From Micromonospora inyonensis (GTDB taxonomy: Bacteria; Actinomycetota; Actinomycetes; Mycobacteriales; Micromonosporaceae): 64,000 nt of DNA. This document shows positions 47,053 to 55,946 of this stretch, piece after piece; positions within the stretch are counted from its first letter, which is position 1, and every line of letters begins with the position of its first letter. The position numbers were made by a program, and so were the translations under genes. Location of the stretch: NCBI RefSeq assembly GCF_900091415.1, contig NZ_FMHU01000002.1, forward strand, positions 3,038,001 through 3,102,000, read 5' to 3'. Below the pieces are notes generated by a model. The model did no database searches, was not told where the DNA came from, and saw only the letters and a program-made list of their open reading frames with translations.

Positions 47053-48126
47053 ATGCCCGTTCCGCCCAGCCCCGATGTCTTCGGACGCCCTTTCGTCGTA
47101 CCGGAACTAGTTACCGGGATCGAGCCGCAGTTCCACCCCGAAACCGCCGACATGGAGCGGAAGATCGACGCGTGGACTCGCCCTTATCTGGAACGAATGG
47201 AATTCGATGAGCAGACGATCGCCGCATTTCTCGCGCGACGCCAGCCCTGGTGGCTGATCCTCATATATCCTCACGGCGTTCCCGACCGTTTGGTCGCCAT
47301 GGCCAGGCTCATCCAGTTCATGTGTGCCTTCGACGACCTGACCGACCGGTTGGACGCCGAGGAGGTGTCGGAGCGCACCGCCAGCCTCGCAAAGCGGTTG
47401 GTCTCCCTCTCGTCCAGCTCGTCAATCCCGGACCTGGACCCCCTTACCGGGATGCTGGCCGATGCGTGGACGTCCGTCACCTCGGACATGACCACAGGGC
47501 AGAAGGCCCGGCTCACAGCCGCCCTGAAGGAGTTCGTCGAAGCCGAACTGCGGGGCATCGAAATGGCAGACGCGGGCGACATCTTTCGGTTCGAAGACTA
47601 CCGACGCTTCAGGCGGTTCAATGTCGGCACGCCGGTCTATGTGAGAGTGGCGGATTTCGTTCTCGGGTTGTCGTTCCCGGAGGAGTTCTTCACGGACCCT
47701 GACGTCGTTGAAGCGCTGGCGCTCGTCTCGGAGCACACCGCGTTCGTCAATGACCTGGTCTCCTTCGGCAAGGAGATTGCCTGCGGCCACTGGCAGACCA
47801 ACGCGCTGGCCGTGTGGCACGTGGCCGAAGGACTCGACCTCCAAGCGTCCGTGGACCAGCTTGCCGCACATCTGCGCAAGCTCCAACAGGAGTTGGCACT
47901 ACGCTCGAACCGCATCCGCGAGGGGCGGTGGGCGGGCCTCGAAGGGCTGGAGAGTTACCTCACCGAACTCAGCCTGATGCTCCCCGGCGACGTCCTCTTC
48001 GAGTTCGCCACATCCCGCTACCGGGGAGACGGCTTCATCTGGGACGGAATCACCTCCGGCATCGCGACCTACCATCGCAGCCACTTCGACATCACAAGCC
48101 CCGCGCCGAGCGGGATGCCTTGGTAG
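47053..48126 (+). CDS. Class I terpene synthase
   Basis: 357 residues, normal for bacterial sesqui-/diterpene cyclases. The aspartate-rich motif is DDLTD at 94-98 and the NSE triad is complete in NDLVSFGKE (Asn233, Ser237, Glu241). Arg322-Tyr323 forms the C-terminal RY pair. It ionises a prenyl diphosphate with Mg2+ and cyclises the carbocation. AAGGAG at 47041-47046 places the start at ATG 47053. The nearby upstream cis-prenyltransferase suggests a Z,E- rather than all-E substrate (inference). A small hairpin follows the stop. Confidence 0.94.
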   Translation: MPVPPSPDVFGRPFVVPELVTGIEPQFHPETADMERKIDAWTRPYLERMEFDEQTIAAFLARRQPWWLILIYPHGVPDRLVAMARLIQFMCAFDDLTDRLDAEEVSERTASLAKRLVSLSSSSSIPDLDPLTGMLADAWTSVTSDMTTGQKARLTAALKEFVEAELRGIEMADAGDIFRFEDYRRFRRFNVGTPVYVRVADFVLGLSFPEEFFTDPDVVEALALVSEHTAFVNDLVSFGKEIACGHWQTNALAVWHVAEGLDLQASVDQLAAHLRKLQQELALRSNRIREGRWAGLEGLESYLTELSLMLPGDVLFEFATSRYRGDGFIWDGITSGIATYHRSHFDITSPAPSGMPW

Positions 48127-48133
48127 GTGCGGG

Positions 48134-48151
48134 CGTAATTAGGCAATTACG
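48134..48151 (+). terminator. Small perfect hairpin after terpene synthase
   Basis: CGTAATT (48134-48140) and AATTACG (48145-48151) form a perfect 7-bp stem with loop AGGC, eight bases after the stop. The AT-rich stem is weak, but it ends the operon just before the eroded region. Confidence 0.5.
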
Positions 48152-48523
48152 TGGAGCCCTCTCGAAGACGTGTTTCTGTCGCAAGGACGTGTCTATCGCT
48201 GGCTCCACGCCTGTTTCCCCTGCCGCCGGAGTGGCCGCCTTCGCCCGTGTCGCACCAATCAACCCGTACGCGGTTGCGGAGATCACCTCAGTGAGGTTGA
48301 TCCGCAGTCGGTTTCCGGCCTACGCCGCCGAGGATCCAGACCTCCTCCGGACTGATGTCGGTTTCGGTGTCGGGCCGCCAGTCGGAAACGCACACCAGGC
48401 CGGAGTCGACGAGGTGCACGCCGTCGAAGAAGCGTTCGATCTGCTCGCGCGAACGGTGGGTGGCCGGATACTTGGTGTTCTTGTAGACATCTTTGGCGCC
48501 ACCGGCGTTGTCCGGTCTGGGGT

Positions 48524-50253
48524 CAATGCCACGTAGCCTAATTTGATCATGGGGTTGGACTGGGTCTTTGTGGATGGTCGGCGTGGTGGCGTGACCGGCA
48601 GGTCGGGTGCTGGTGTGCTTGCCGGTCATGTCCGAGACGGTGGCGGTGACGGCGGATCAGGTGTCGTTGGGGGTGCTGGTGTCCGCGGTGCCGCGGGATG
48701 CGGTGGACGCGGCGGTGGCCCGGTTTGGGGTTGGGGCCAAGCGGTCGGATGGGAAGCTTCCGCCGCATGTGGTGGCCTATCTGACGATGGCGTTGTGCCT
48801 GTTCGGTGAGGATGACTACGAAGAGGTCGCCACGAAGGTCACCGGGGCGTTGACCCGGTTCGGCTGCTGGGACGCCGCTTGGTCGGTGCCGACCGCGTCG
48901 GGGATCAGCCAGGCGCGGCAGCGGCTGGGCGCGCCGGTCATGGAGGAGATCTTCGAGTCGGTGGTGCAGCCGGTGGGCACGACTGATACGCGGGGGGTGT
49001 GGCTGCGGCGGTGGCGAGTCCTTGCTATTGACGGCTTCGATGTGGACCTGCCGGACACGCCGGGTAACGCCGCCGAGTTTGGCTACGCCGGCTCGGGGGG
49101 CAACCGGTCGGCGTATCCGAAGGCTCGGGTGGTGGCGTTGGCCGAGTGCGGCACGCACGCGTTCCTGGCCGGGGAGGTGTCCGGCTATGGCACCGGGGAG
49201 CAGACATTGGCGATGCGGCTGTACCCGCGGCTGCGCCGCGATGAGCTGCTGACCGCCGACCGGGGGTTCTACTCCTTCGACGCCTGGTCTGCTGCGGCGG
49301 GCACCGGGGCGGCGTTGCTGTGGCGGGCGCCGACCGGGCTGCGGCTGCCGGTCGTGCGGGTGCTGGCCGACGGCACGTATGTGTCCGTGGTGATCAACCC
49401 GAAGATCCGCGGCGCCCGCCGGGACCGCATCGTCGCCGCTGCCCGCGCTGGGCAGGATCTGGCCCCTGAGCTGGCGTATCTGGTACGAGTGGTCGAGTAC
49501 GACGTGCCCGACCGCGACGGCAACGGCACCGGCGAGCTGATCGTGCTGCTGACCACCGTCCTCGACCCGGCCGAGGCCCACGCGGACGAGCTGGCCGAGG
49601 CCTACCACCTGCGCTGGGAAGAAGAGACCAGCAACGACCAGCTCAAGACGCACCTACGCGGCCCGGGCCGTCTGCTGCGCTCAAGGCTGCCGGAGCTGGC
49701 CTACCAGGAAATCTGGGCCTGGCTGATCGTCCACCACGCCCTCGCCGCGTTGATCACCCGCGCGGCCGAAGCCGCCGACCTCGACCCCGACCGGATCAGC
49801 TTCACCCGCGCGCTGCGAATCGCCCGCCGTACCGCCACCGGGACGGCGGGCATTCCCCCCTGGAGACTGGACTGACCACCTGCCCCACGCACTCGCCGAG
49901 CTGGGCCGCAAGCCGCTACCGCCCCGCCGGCACCGCAGCTGCCCCCGGGCGGTCAAACGAGCCCGCCACAACAGCTACCGCGTCAAGAAACACCACGAAC
50001 CGGCCAGCATCCGCCACGACGGCCCAGCGACCATCCGGTTCTGGGGCCTCAAACCCCCACCACCGGCGGACCCGCCCGCCGCCACCAGCCAGAAAGGACT
50101 ACCAGAAACACCCGGCCAGACCCGCCCAGCCAGCCGGCGTCAACACCACAGCCCGGACACGCTGACCCGCCCGCCGCACCACACCCGCCGGAAGCCCGTC
50201 CGGGCACAAACGACCAGCACAACAACATGATCAAATTAGGCTACGTGGCATTG
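48524..50253 (+). mobile_element. IS4-family insertion sequence
   Basis: 1,730 bp with perfect 28-bp terminal inverted repeats beginning CAATGCCACGTAGCC at 48524 and ending with the complement at 50253. GGTCTGGGGT is present on both sides (48514-48523 and 50254-50263), a 10-bp target duplication. Removing the element and one duplicate joins the DUF574 fragments. The inverted repeats include the AT-rich core TAATTTGATCATG. It carries one IS4-type transposase. Confidence 0.93.
48628..50230 (+). pseudogene. IS4-family transposase, C-terminally frameshifted
   Basis: The intact part (48628-49875, 415 residues) has the N-terminal IS4 domain (VSLGVLVSAVPRDAVDAAV), the first Asp in AIDGFDVDLPD, the second in LTADRGFYSF and a perfect YREK signature in YHLRWEEETSNDQLK. 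After GIPP the frame ends quickly, while the +1 frame continues DWTDHLPHALAELGRK and VKRARHNSYRVKKH to a stop at 50230. The switch is at a run of six C (49855-49860), where five would restore the frame. The loss of the conserved tail may disable it. A GTG at 48607 is an alternative start. Confidence 0.8.
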
Positions 50254-50738
50254 GGTCTGGGGTCGGCGGTGGCGTGGTTGATGACAAGGTAGCTACCCGG
50301 GGCCATGGCGTCGCGGAGGCGGGCGACGATCCCGTACGGTCAGTTTCGTCGTCGATGAAGTGAAGGACGGCCACCAGCAGGATGGCCACTGGCTGGTCGA
50401 AGTCGATCTGCGCCAGGGTGTCGGGGTGGTCGAGGATGACATCCGGGTCGCGCAGGTCCGCCGTGATCACGCTCGTGTTCCCGGCCTCGGTGATCTTCAA
50501 GGCGCGCGAGCGGGCCAGCACCTTCGGATCGTTGTCGCCGGCCTCATGCCGGCGGCAGAGGGCAAAGGCAGAGGTGACGTGGCGGTGGTGGGAGAGATTG
50601 CTCGACAGTTTCGTGAACCACGAGGCGCTCCCGGCCGTGAGTCAGGTGGGAGCACGTGGTTCCGGTACTAAGTTCCACGTCGCGCCCGGCTCGCCGATCA
50701 CCGGGAGTTGTCCGCCGCATGTTCGCCAAGGAGGAATG

Positions 50739-51185
50739 ATGCCCGCACTTGTCATTACCCGTGGCCTGCCCGGCTCTGGTAAGACCACCTACGCCAAGCG
50801 GTGGGTGGCCGAGGATCCTGAGCGCCGCTTCCGCGTGAACCGCGACGACCTGCGGGCCATGGGCCACGGCGGTAGGGCCGGTGTGCGGTGGCAGGAGGAC
50901 GCGGTGACCACCGCGCAGAAAGCGCAGGTGCTCGCGCTGCTGCGCGCCGGCCTGAGTGTGATCGCGGACGACACGAACTTGCCGGACGCGTCGGTGGAGC
51001 AGTGGCGGCAGCTTGCCGAGCAGGCCGGGGCGCACCTGGTGGCGGTCGACCTGCGGGAGGTGCCGGTGGAAACCTGCATCGCCCGAGATGCGGCCCGTGG
51101 TGCCGGCGGTGGCCGGCTGGTGGGTGGAGACGTCATTCGCCGGATAGCCGACGAGGGCCGGTGCCGGGTGCTCGACGCCGGATAG
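50739..51185 (+). CDS. P-loop nucleotide kinase (T4 polynucleotide kinase-like)
   Basis: 148 residues. Walker A is RGLPGSGKTTYAKRW near residue 8, followed by FRVNRDDLRAM, a Walker-B-like VIADDTNL and a C-terminal Arg-containing lid (ETCIARDAARG). This matches the kinase domain of T4 Pnk/zeta-toxin-like AAA_33 proteins, which phosphorylate 5'-OH ends or small nucleotide-like substrates. AAGGAGGA lies directly upstream of ATG 50739. It stands alone between a methyltransferase pseudogene and an SDR remnant, so a phage or plasmid origin is plausible. The substrate is unknown. Confidence 0.82.
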   Translation: MPALVITRGLPGSGKTTYAKRWVAEDPERRFRVNRDDLRAMGHGGRAGVRWQEDAVTTAQKAQVLALLRAGLSVIADDTNLPDASVEQWRQLAEQAGAHLVAVDLREVPVETCIARDAARGAGGGRLVGGDVIRRIADEGRCRVLDAG

Positions 51186-51295
51186 CTGGCAGGGAGCCGG
51201 GGGCCGCCCGCGCGGCGGGACACGCCCGCTGTTTCCGGGCGACGCCGCAGGGTAGGGCAGAGCAGGACCCGGCCGGCGAGCGCGAGGAGACGGCA

Positions 51296-51495
51296 GTGAG
51301 CGAGGACCAGTACACCCAGCAGGATCCGACCCAGCAGTACGCGCAGGGTCAGCCTGAGCAGCAGTAGTCCCCGCCGGGCACGACGCGACAGATGCGACCG
51401 AAGCCGCCGACGCCCGCGACACGGTCCGGCTGATCGAGGAGGCCGGGCGGCGGGGCATCGCCGTACGGGGCGACATCACCGACGAGAGCGGCAAG
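51296..51495 (+). pseudogene. Remnant of SDR-family oxidoreductase
   Basis: GTG 51296 starts a 23-codon frame reading SEDQYTQQDPTQQYAQ and ending at a TAG at 51367. That opening is typical of actinobacterial general-stress SDR oxidoreductases. About 45 bases later, in another frame, an internal SDR segment is readable: DARDTVRLIEEAGRRGIAVR then GDITDESGK. The Rossmann motif between them is gone. So this is a deleted and frameshifted remnant rather than a small peptide gene. Confidence 0.65.
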
Positions 51496-51606
51496 ACTCC
51501 CTGGTACCCGCTGGTGGACGAGGGCTGGGACCGCGGCCGGTGCCTGTTCCAGCTGCGACGCTGGTACGGCATCGACTGGCCCCGGTCGTGCTGCGTGGGC
51601 TTCCCT
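51496..51606 (+). pseudogene. Unidentified coding fragment at IS110 junction
   Basis: A plus-strand frame reads WYPLVDEGWDRGRCLFQL and GIDWPRSCCVGFP with good coding bias. It loses any family-like look at about 51607, where the IS110 left flank appears to begin. It looks like the tail of a chromosomal gene truncated by insertion; the family is not recognised. Confidence 0.35.
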
Positions 51607-52020
51607 ATTAGATCTTCGTGTGACGACTCCAAGTGTTGCCGCGTTGATCTCCCAGTGGTGCGTGCATTGGGTGCCGAGGAACGGCGCCGTAGTAGCAAGT
51701 GATCATCCTGTCCTCCAGCGGTGGACCGGCCTTGGTGAGCGTGAGGCCGCGTGCCGGATCGACCCCGGCGATGCCTAATGAGTTCTGGGAGTGAGCCATC
51801 CGGCAAACTCCTGGTGGGTAGGTAGCCGCCGGCAGGCGAGCACTCGTGGTGCCTGGACGTGGAGTCCTGATGAAAGAGCGTGCCGCTGTCGGTCGGTGTG
51901 GAGAGTTGATCGCTGATGGGATGTCGTGCCCGCCCGGTCGCGGCGTGAGCACTGCTTCATTAGGTCGCTGATGGTTCTCCTCCTGGCTACCGAAGGTGAT
52001 CGGCTCGGAAGGTGGGAGAC
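51607..52020 (+). other. Non-coding left flank of IS110 element (possible bridge RNA region)
   Basis: About 410 bases without a supported gene upstream of the IS110-type transposase. In IS110-group elements the long non-coding left end encodes the bridge RNA that pairs with target and donor DNA. The size and position fit. I could not assign the loops or the exact left end, so this is a placement by family knowledge only. Confidence 0.4.
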
Positions 52021-53184
52021 GTGTTGCTGTTCGTGGGAGATGACTGGGCGGAGGACCACCACGACGTCGAGGTGATGGACGCGTCCGGTCGCCGGCTGGC
52101 CAAGGCCCGACTGCCGGAAGGCATGGCGGGCATGACGAGGCTGCACGCGATGATCGGTCAGGCGCTCGGTGACGACATCGATGCCGAGGACGTGTCCGGG
52201 CGGGTGAGGATCGGTATCGAAACCGATCGGGGTCCGTGGGTACAAGCGCTGGTCGCCGCCGGATACACGGTGTATCCGGTGAATCCGTTGCAGGCGGCCC
52301 GTTACCGGGAGCGCCTGGCGGTGTCCGGGGCCAAGAGCGACGCGGCGGACGCGCACATGCTGGCGGACATGGTGCGTACCGACTCGCACCAACTGCGCCC
52401 GATGGCCGGTGACAGCGCTGATGCGGAGGCGGTCAAGGTCGTCTCGCGGATGCACAAGACGCTGATCTGGGAACGTACCCGCGCCGGCCAGCGGCTGCGG
52501 CATGCGCTGCGGGAGTACTTCCCGGCCGCCCTCGCCGCGTTCGAGGACCTCGACGCCGCCGACACCCTGGAACTCCTGGCGAAGGCGCCGGACCCGGCCA
52601 GCGCCGCCCGGTTGAGCCTGGCGCAGATCAGCGCGGCCCTCAAACGGGCCCGCCGGCGTGACATTCCGGCCAAGGCGGCCGCGATCCAGACCACGCTGCG
52701 CGCCGAGCACCTCGGCCAGCCCGCCGTGGTCACCGCCGCCTACGCGGCCTCGGTCCGCGCGCTGATCGCGCTGCTGTCCACCCTCAACGAGCAGGTCAAG
52801 GTCCTGCAGGGGCAGGTGGAGGCCCATTTTGGCCGGCACCCGGACGCTGAGATCATCCTGTCCCAGCCCGGACTGGGCACGGTTCTCGGTGCCCGGGTGC
52901 TCGCTGAGTTCGGTGACGACCACGCCCGCTACGTCTCGGCGAAGGCCCGCAAGAACTACGCCGCGACCAGCCCGATCACCCGCGCGTCCGGGAAGAAGAG
53001 GACCGTCGCGGCCCGGTTCGTGCACAACGACCGGCTCATCGACGCGCTGATGACCCAGGCGTTCTCCGCGTTGAAGGCCTCCCCGGGCGCCCGCGCCTAC
53101 TACGACCGGCAACGCGCCCGCGGCGCCAGCTACAACGCCGCGCTGCGCCAGCTCGCCAACCGACTCGTCGGCATCCTGCACGGA

Positions 53185-55105
53185 GATCCTGGTGGTTAAT
53201 TACGGGTCATGCAGCGAGGCCGAGTTCGAGGCGTGAGAGGTGGCTGGTTCTTCGTCGGTCCAGTGGTGTTCCGTTCCAGAAGGCTTCGAGGCGGAGCAGG
53301 TTGAGGGCGCAGGCCATGAAGATGTGGTCGAGGCGGGTCTTGGGTAGTCCGCGGTAGCGGGCGCGGCGGGCGCCGTGGGAGATGGCTTGGTGGATGGTGC
53401 CTTCCACTCCGGCACGGCGGGCGTAGTCGGCTTGGAAGCCGAGGGTGTGTTCGGCGGCCCGGATGGTGGTCTGGGCCTCGGCCAGTTCCCGGGGTAGTAG
53501 GGACAGTTGTCGTCGTCTTCCGGTGGTGCATAGGGTCCGGGCGGGGCAGGGGCCGCAGTCGCTGGTAGCGAAGGTGGCCACGATGGCGGGCTTGCCGTAC
53601 TGGGTGCACGGTGTCCAGGAGGTGGCCTTTCTGCCTTGTGGGCAGGTCACGGTGCGCGTGTCGTAGTCGATGGTGAAGTCGGCGCGGGCGTAGCCCTTGC
53701 CGGCGCGGGCCTGGGCGGAACAGTCGGCCAGCAACGGGCCGATCAGCGTGATGCCGTGCCGGGCGAGTTCGGAGACCACGAGCGCGGCGGACAGGTAGCC
53801 GGAGTCGAGGTAGTGCCGGCCGGGGGTGAGGCTCATATCGGCGAGGGCGTCGTGGATGGGTTCGGTCATCCGGTTGTCGGTCACGGTCGCGTCGGTGGTG
53901 GCTACATGCGTGATCAGGTTCGGCCGTAGCTGTGGGCAGGCGGCCTCGTGCCTGTCGCCGGTGCGCCCCGGTCGCCCTGCCGGGGTGTGCCCGCCGGGCT
54001 GTCGGCAGCCGCACGGCGCAGCGTCGTCGCAGGTCTCGGTGACGTGCAGTTTGTAGCCCAGCCAGAACTCTTCTCGTTTGACACCCCACCGGGCATCGGT
54101 GTCGTACGGGGAAGCGATGCGGATATGGCCGGGCGGGAGACCGTCGCCCTCAGGCGCTTTCTCCCGCCGGGTAATCACCTCCCGCCCGCGACTGGTGACC
54201 GTGCGGGTGTAGTGCTGCACCAGTACCTGGCGCAGCACGTCCACCGCCGGTATCTGGGCCAGCCAGGCCGGTGCGTGCTGGTCGTGGACCGCCTCCAGCA
54301 GCCGGTAGCCGTCGCGGGCGTAGACGATCGCCAGTGCGTCGCGTTTGGCCTGCGAGACCGGCGGCCGCCAACCGGTCATCGGGCTGCCATAACGATCGGC
54401 GAAATCCGGCACGCAGATCCGCCCGGCCAGCCACTGTGGATGCGCCGCGGCCAGGGCCTCCAAAGCCGCCCGGATGCTTTCCCCGACCAGTTCCAGACGG
54501 TTGAGCGCGGCCACCGCCGCGGCGACATGTGTGGAATCGGTGCGCTGCTTGCCGCCAGCGGAGAGCAGACCAGCCTCGGCCAGCCGGGTCAGCAACGCGT
54601 CCAGCACGAGGTGTTCCAGACCGGCGTCGGCCACCCTGGTGCGGAACTCGGCCAGCACCGTGTGGTCGAACCCTGGATCGTCCAACGGCAGACCGAGCAG
54701 ATACTGCCAGTCCAGCCGGTTACGCGCCGCCTCGGCCGCTTGCCGGTCAGTGAGATTCTCCACCCGCTGCAACACCGTCACCAGCGCCAACCGCGACGGC
54801 GACCAACCCGGCCGGCCACGAACCCCGAACGCCGCGACGAAGTCCGCATCATGCAGCCATTCACCCAGCCGGTCACGGATCTGCACCGCCAACGGCCGGG
54901 CACGCCGACCCCGATACTTCGCCGCGATCGCCGCCGCGATCCGCCGGTCCGGCTCCGGCCACGGCGCGGGCTGCACAGACACCACAATCCCCATCCCGCA
55001 GCCGGGACGAAGGGAGAAACACCGGCAGCGAACCGACACCATCACCCACACTACGGCCCGGGGCCGTCACCCCGACCGGCGCGTCGCGAATTAACCACCA
55101 GGATC
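53185..55105 (-). mobile_element. IS1182-family insertion sequence, copy A
   Basis: 1,921 bp with 17-bp perfect inverted repeats, GATCCTGGTGGTTAATT at the left and the complement at the right. CACGGA is duplicated (53179-53184 and 55106-55111), a 6-bp target duplication. It sits inside the IS110 transposase gene, so it arrived after the IS110 element. The sequence is identical by inspection to copy B at 56907-58827. Confidence 0.93.
53207..54994 (-). CDS. IS1182-family transposase (copy A)
   Basis: 595 residues from ATG 54994. The N-terminal helical domain has RLGEWLHDADFVAAFG and LTDRQAAEAARNRLDWQYLLG (DUF772-like). DDE-domain landmarks are the first Asp in KQRTDSTHVAAAVAALNRL, HYLDSGYLSAALVV and the C-terminal RRAGVEGTIHQAI (catalytic Glu), RYRGLPKTRLDHIF. 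A cysteine-rich insert (CDDAAPCGCRQPGG; CGPCPARTLCTTGRR) is typical of this family. It appears intact. An open frame to 55051 allows an N-terminal extension of 19 residues. Confidence 0.92.
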   Translation of the reverse strand: MGIVVSVQPAPWPEPDRRIAAAIAAKYRGRRARPLAVQIRDRLGEWLHDADFVAAFGVRGRPGWSPSRLALVTVLQRVENLTDRQAAEAARNRLDWQYLLGLPLDDPGFDHTVLAEFRTRVADAGLEHLVLDALLTRLAEAGLLSAGGKQRTDSTHVAAAVAALNRLELVGESIRAALEALAAAHPQWLAGRICVPDFADRYGSPMTGWRPPVSQAKRDALAIVYARDGYRLLEAVHDQHAPAWLAQIPAVDVLRQVLVQHYTRTVTSRGREVITRREKAPEGDGLPPGHIRIASPYDTDARWGVKREEFWLGYKLHVTETCDDAAPCGCRQPGGHTPAGRPGRTGDRHEAACPQLRPNLITHVATTDATVTDNRMTEPIHDALADMSLTPGRHYLDSGYLSAALVVSELARHGITLIGPLLADCSAQARAGKGYARADFTIDYDTRTVTCPQGRKATSWTPCTQYGKPAIVATFATSDCGPCPARTLCTTGRRRQLSLLPRELAEAQTTIRAAEHTLGFQADYARRAGVEGTIHQAISHGARRARYRGLPKTRLDHIFMACALNLLRLEAFWNGTPLDRRRTSHLSRLELGLAA

Positions 55106-55243
55106 CACGGATGCCTCAAAACCGGCACCCCGTACGACGAGGCAACCGCCTGGTCGCATCACCTCAACGAGGCTGCTGCTTGACATTCAAGCTCCTGGGA
55201 TGTCTTTCTGGTGGATCCCGAGCAGCGGGTGGGGACCACGAGC

Positions 55244-55432
55244 ATGTCCAGCGACACCCCGGAGACCGGCACCGAGACCACAGCGATGCTCGCCGCGGTC
55301 GGTATCACGGTCACACCCGAGGGCAAGGAACGCGCGCGCCGCCGGCTGCGTGCGGCCCGTGAGCGCTGGACGCCCGAGCTGGACGCCGCCGTGCGTGAGC
55401 AGCTGGGCCTGCACCACCAGACCGCCGCGTGA
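55244..55432 (+). CDS. Small hypothetical protein (pair, first)
   Basis: 62 residues, mostly helical: SDTPETGTETTAMLAAVGIT then a basic helix (KERARRRLRAARERWTPELD). It overlaps the next gene as GTGA, which suggests a co-translated pair. The charged helix could bind DNA or the partner, as antitoxins do, but no family is recognised. It lies between two transposon copies. Confidence 0.55.
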   Translation: MSSDTPETGTETTAMLAAVGITVTPEGKERARRRLRAARERWTPELDAAVREQLGLHHQTAA

Positions 55433-55650
55433 ACGAGGTCATCGTCCGGGTCGTCAACCACCCCGCCGCCCTGGTCATCACCCCCGACCCGGAAGGCTGG
55501 CGGGCCCTCGCGGTCACCTACGAGACCGTGGGCCGGCTTGACGCGGCCAGCGCGGTACTCGCCGCGATCGACCTCGGCTGCGACGTACTCACCGGGCAGC
55601 CCGGCCTGTATGCCGGCCTGGCCGGCGGCGGGCCGATCATCCCGATCTGA
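55429..55650 (+). CDS. Small hypothetical protein (pair, second)
   Basis: 73 residues: VIVRVVNHPAALVITPDPEG then a helix (WRALAVTYETVGRLDAASAV) and a Gly-rich end. The GTG at 55429 overlaps the upstream stop by four bases. No motif or family is recognised. Size and coupling would suit a toxin-antitoxin or ICE-encoded pair, but nothing in the sequence proves it. Confidence 0.5.
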   Translation: MNEVIVRVVNHPAALVITPDPEGWRALAVTYETVGRLDAASAVLAAIDLGCDVLTGQPGLYAGLAGGGPIIPI

Positions 55651-55685
55651 CCTTCCCTCACCCGTGCCGCCCGTACGGTCCGGGT

Positions 55686-55886
55686 GTGTGGGTGTGGCTG
55701 ACGCCCGTCGACCATGAGGGCTGCCGTTGGCGGCTGGAGGTCTGGCCGGGAGGGCGGGTGCGGGTGTTCCGGATGACGAACCGCTGGGTGTCGAACGCGC
55801 CCCTGGGTGACGTTCGGGACATTGAGGCGCTCGGGGCGTGGCTGGTCGAGCGCGGGATTGACCCGGACCAGCTGACGGCTGCATGA
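55686..55886 (+). CDS. Small hypothetical protein
   Basis: 66 residues with a compact alpha/beta pattern: WVWLTPVDHEGCRWRLEVWP, FRMTNRWVSNAPL and the helical tail DIEALGAWLVERGIDPDQL. It follows the paired small genes in the same direction (35-base gap). It is a plausible single-domain accessory protein of a mobile element; the family is not recognised. Confidence 0.5.
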   Translation: MWVWLTPVDHEGCRWRLEVWPGGRVRVFRMTNRWVSNAPLGDVRDIEALGAWLVERGIDPDQLTAA

Positions 55887-55946
55887 ACCTGGCCTTGACC
55901 CACGATCCAATCGAACACCTGTTCGGTAGGGTCGCGTCATGTCCGA

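Larger units (their letters stand above)
48288..50536 (-). pseudogene. DUF574 SAM-dependent methyltransferase, interrupted by IS4 element
   Basis: Two fragments on the minus strand belong together. At 50536-50254 the protein reads DNDPKVLARSRAL, ADLRDPDVILDHPDTL, LLVAVLHFIDDETD; after a one-base frameshift near 50338 it continues YGIVARLRDAMAPGSYLVI. At 48513-48288 the C-terminus reads REQIERFFDGVHLVDSGL and ends GGVGRKP. These are classic DUF574 (methyltransferase 19) segments. An IS4-family element lies between them. The N-terminal SAM-binding part is also missing beyond 50536, so the gene is dead three times over. Confidence 0.82.
52021..55183 (+). pseudogene. IS110-family transposase interrupted by IS1182-family element
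   Basis: The left part (52021-53184) has the DEDD RuvC-like domain: VGDDWAEDHHDVEVMD, GIETDRGPWVQALV and GAKSDAADAHMLADMV. The Tnp20 domain follows, with ILSQPGLGTVLGARVLAEFG and the catalytic-Ser region. The reading frame breaks after ILHG, where an IS1182-family element begins. After the element the same frame resumes at 55112 with CLKTGTPYDEATAWSHHL and ends at 55183. Removing the element and one CACGGA gives a 411-residue transposase. GTG 52021 follows GGAAGGTGGGA. Confidence 0.88.
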
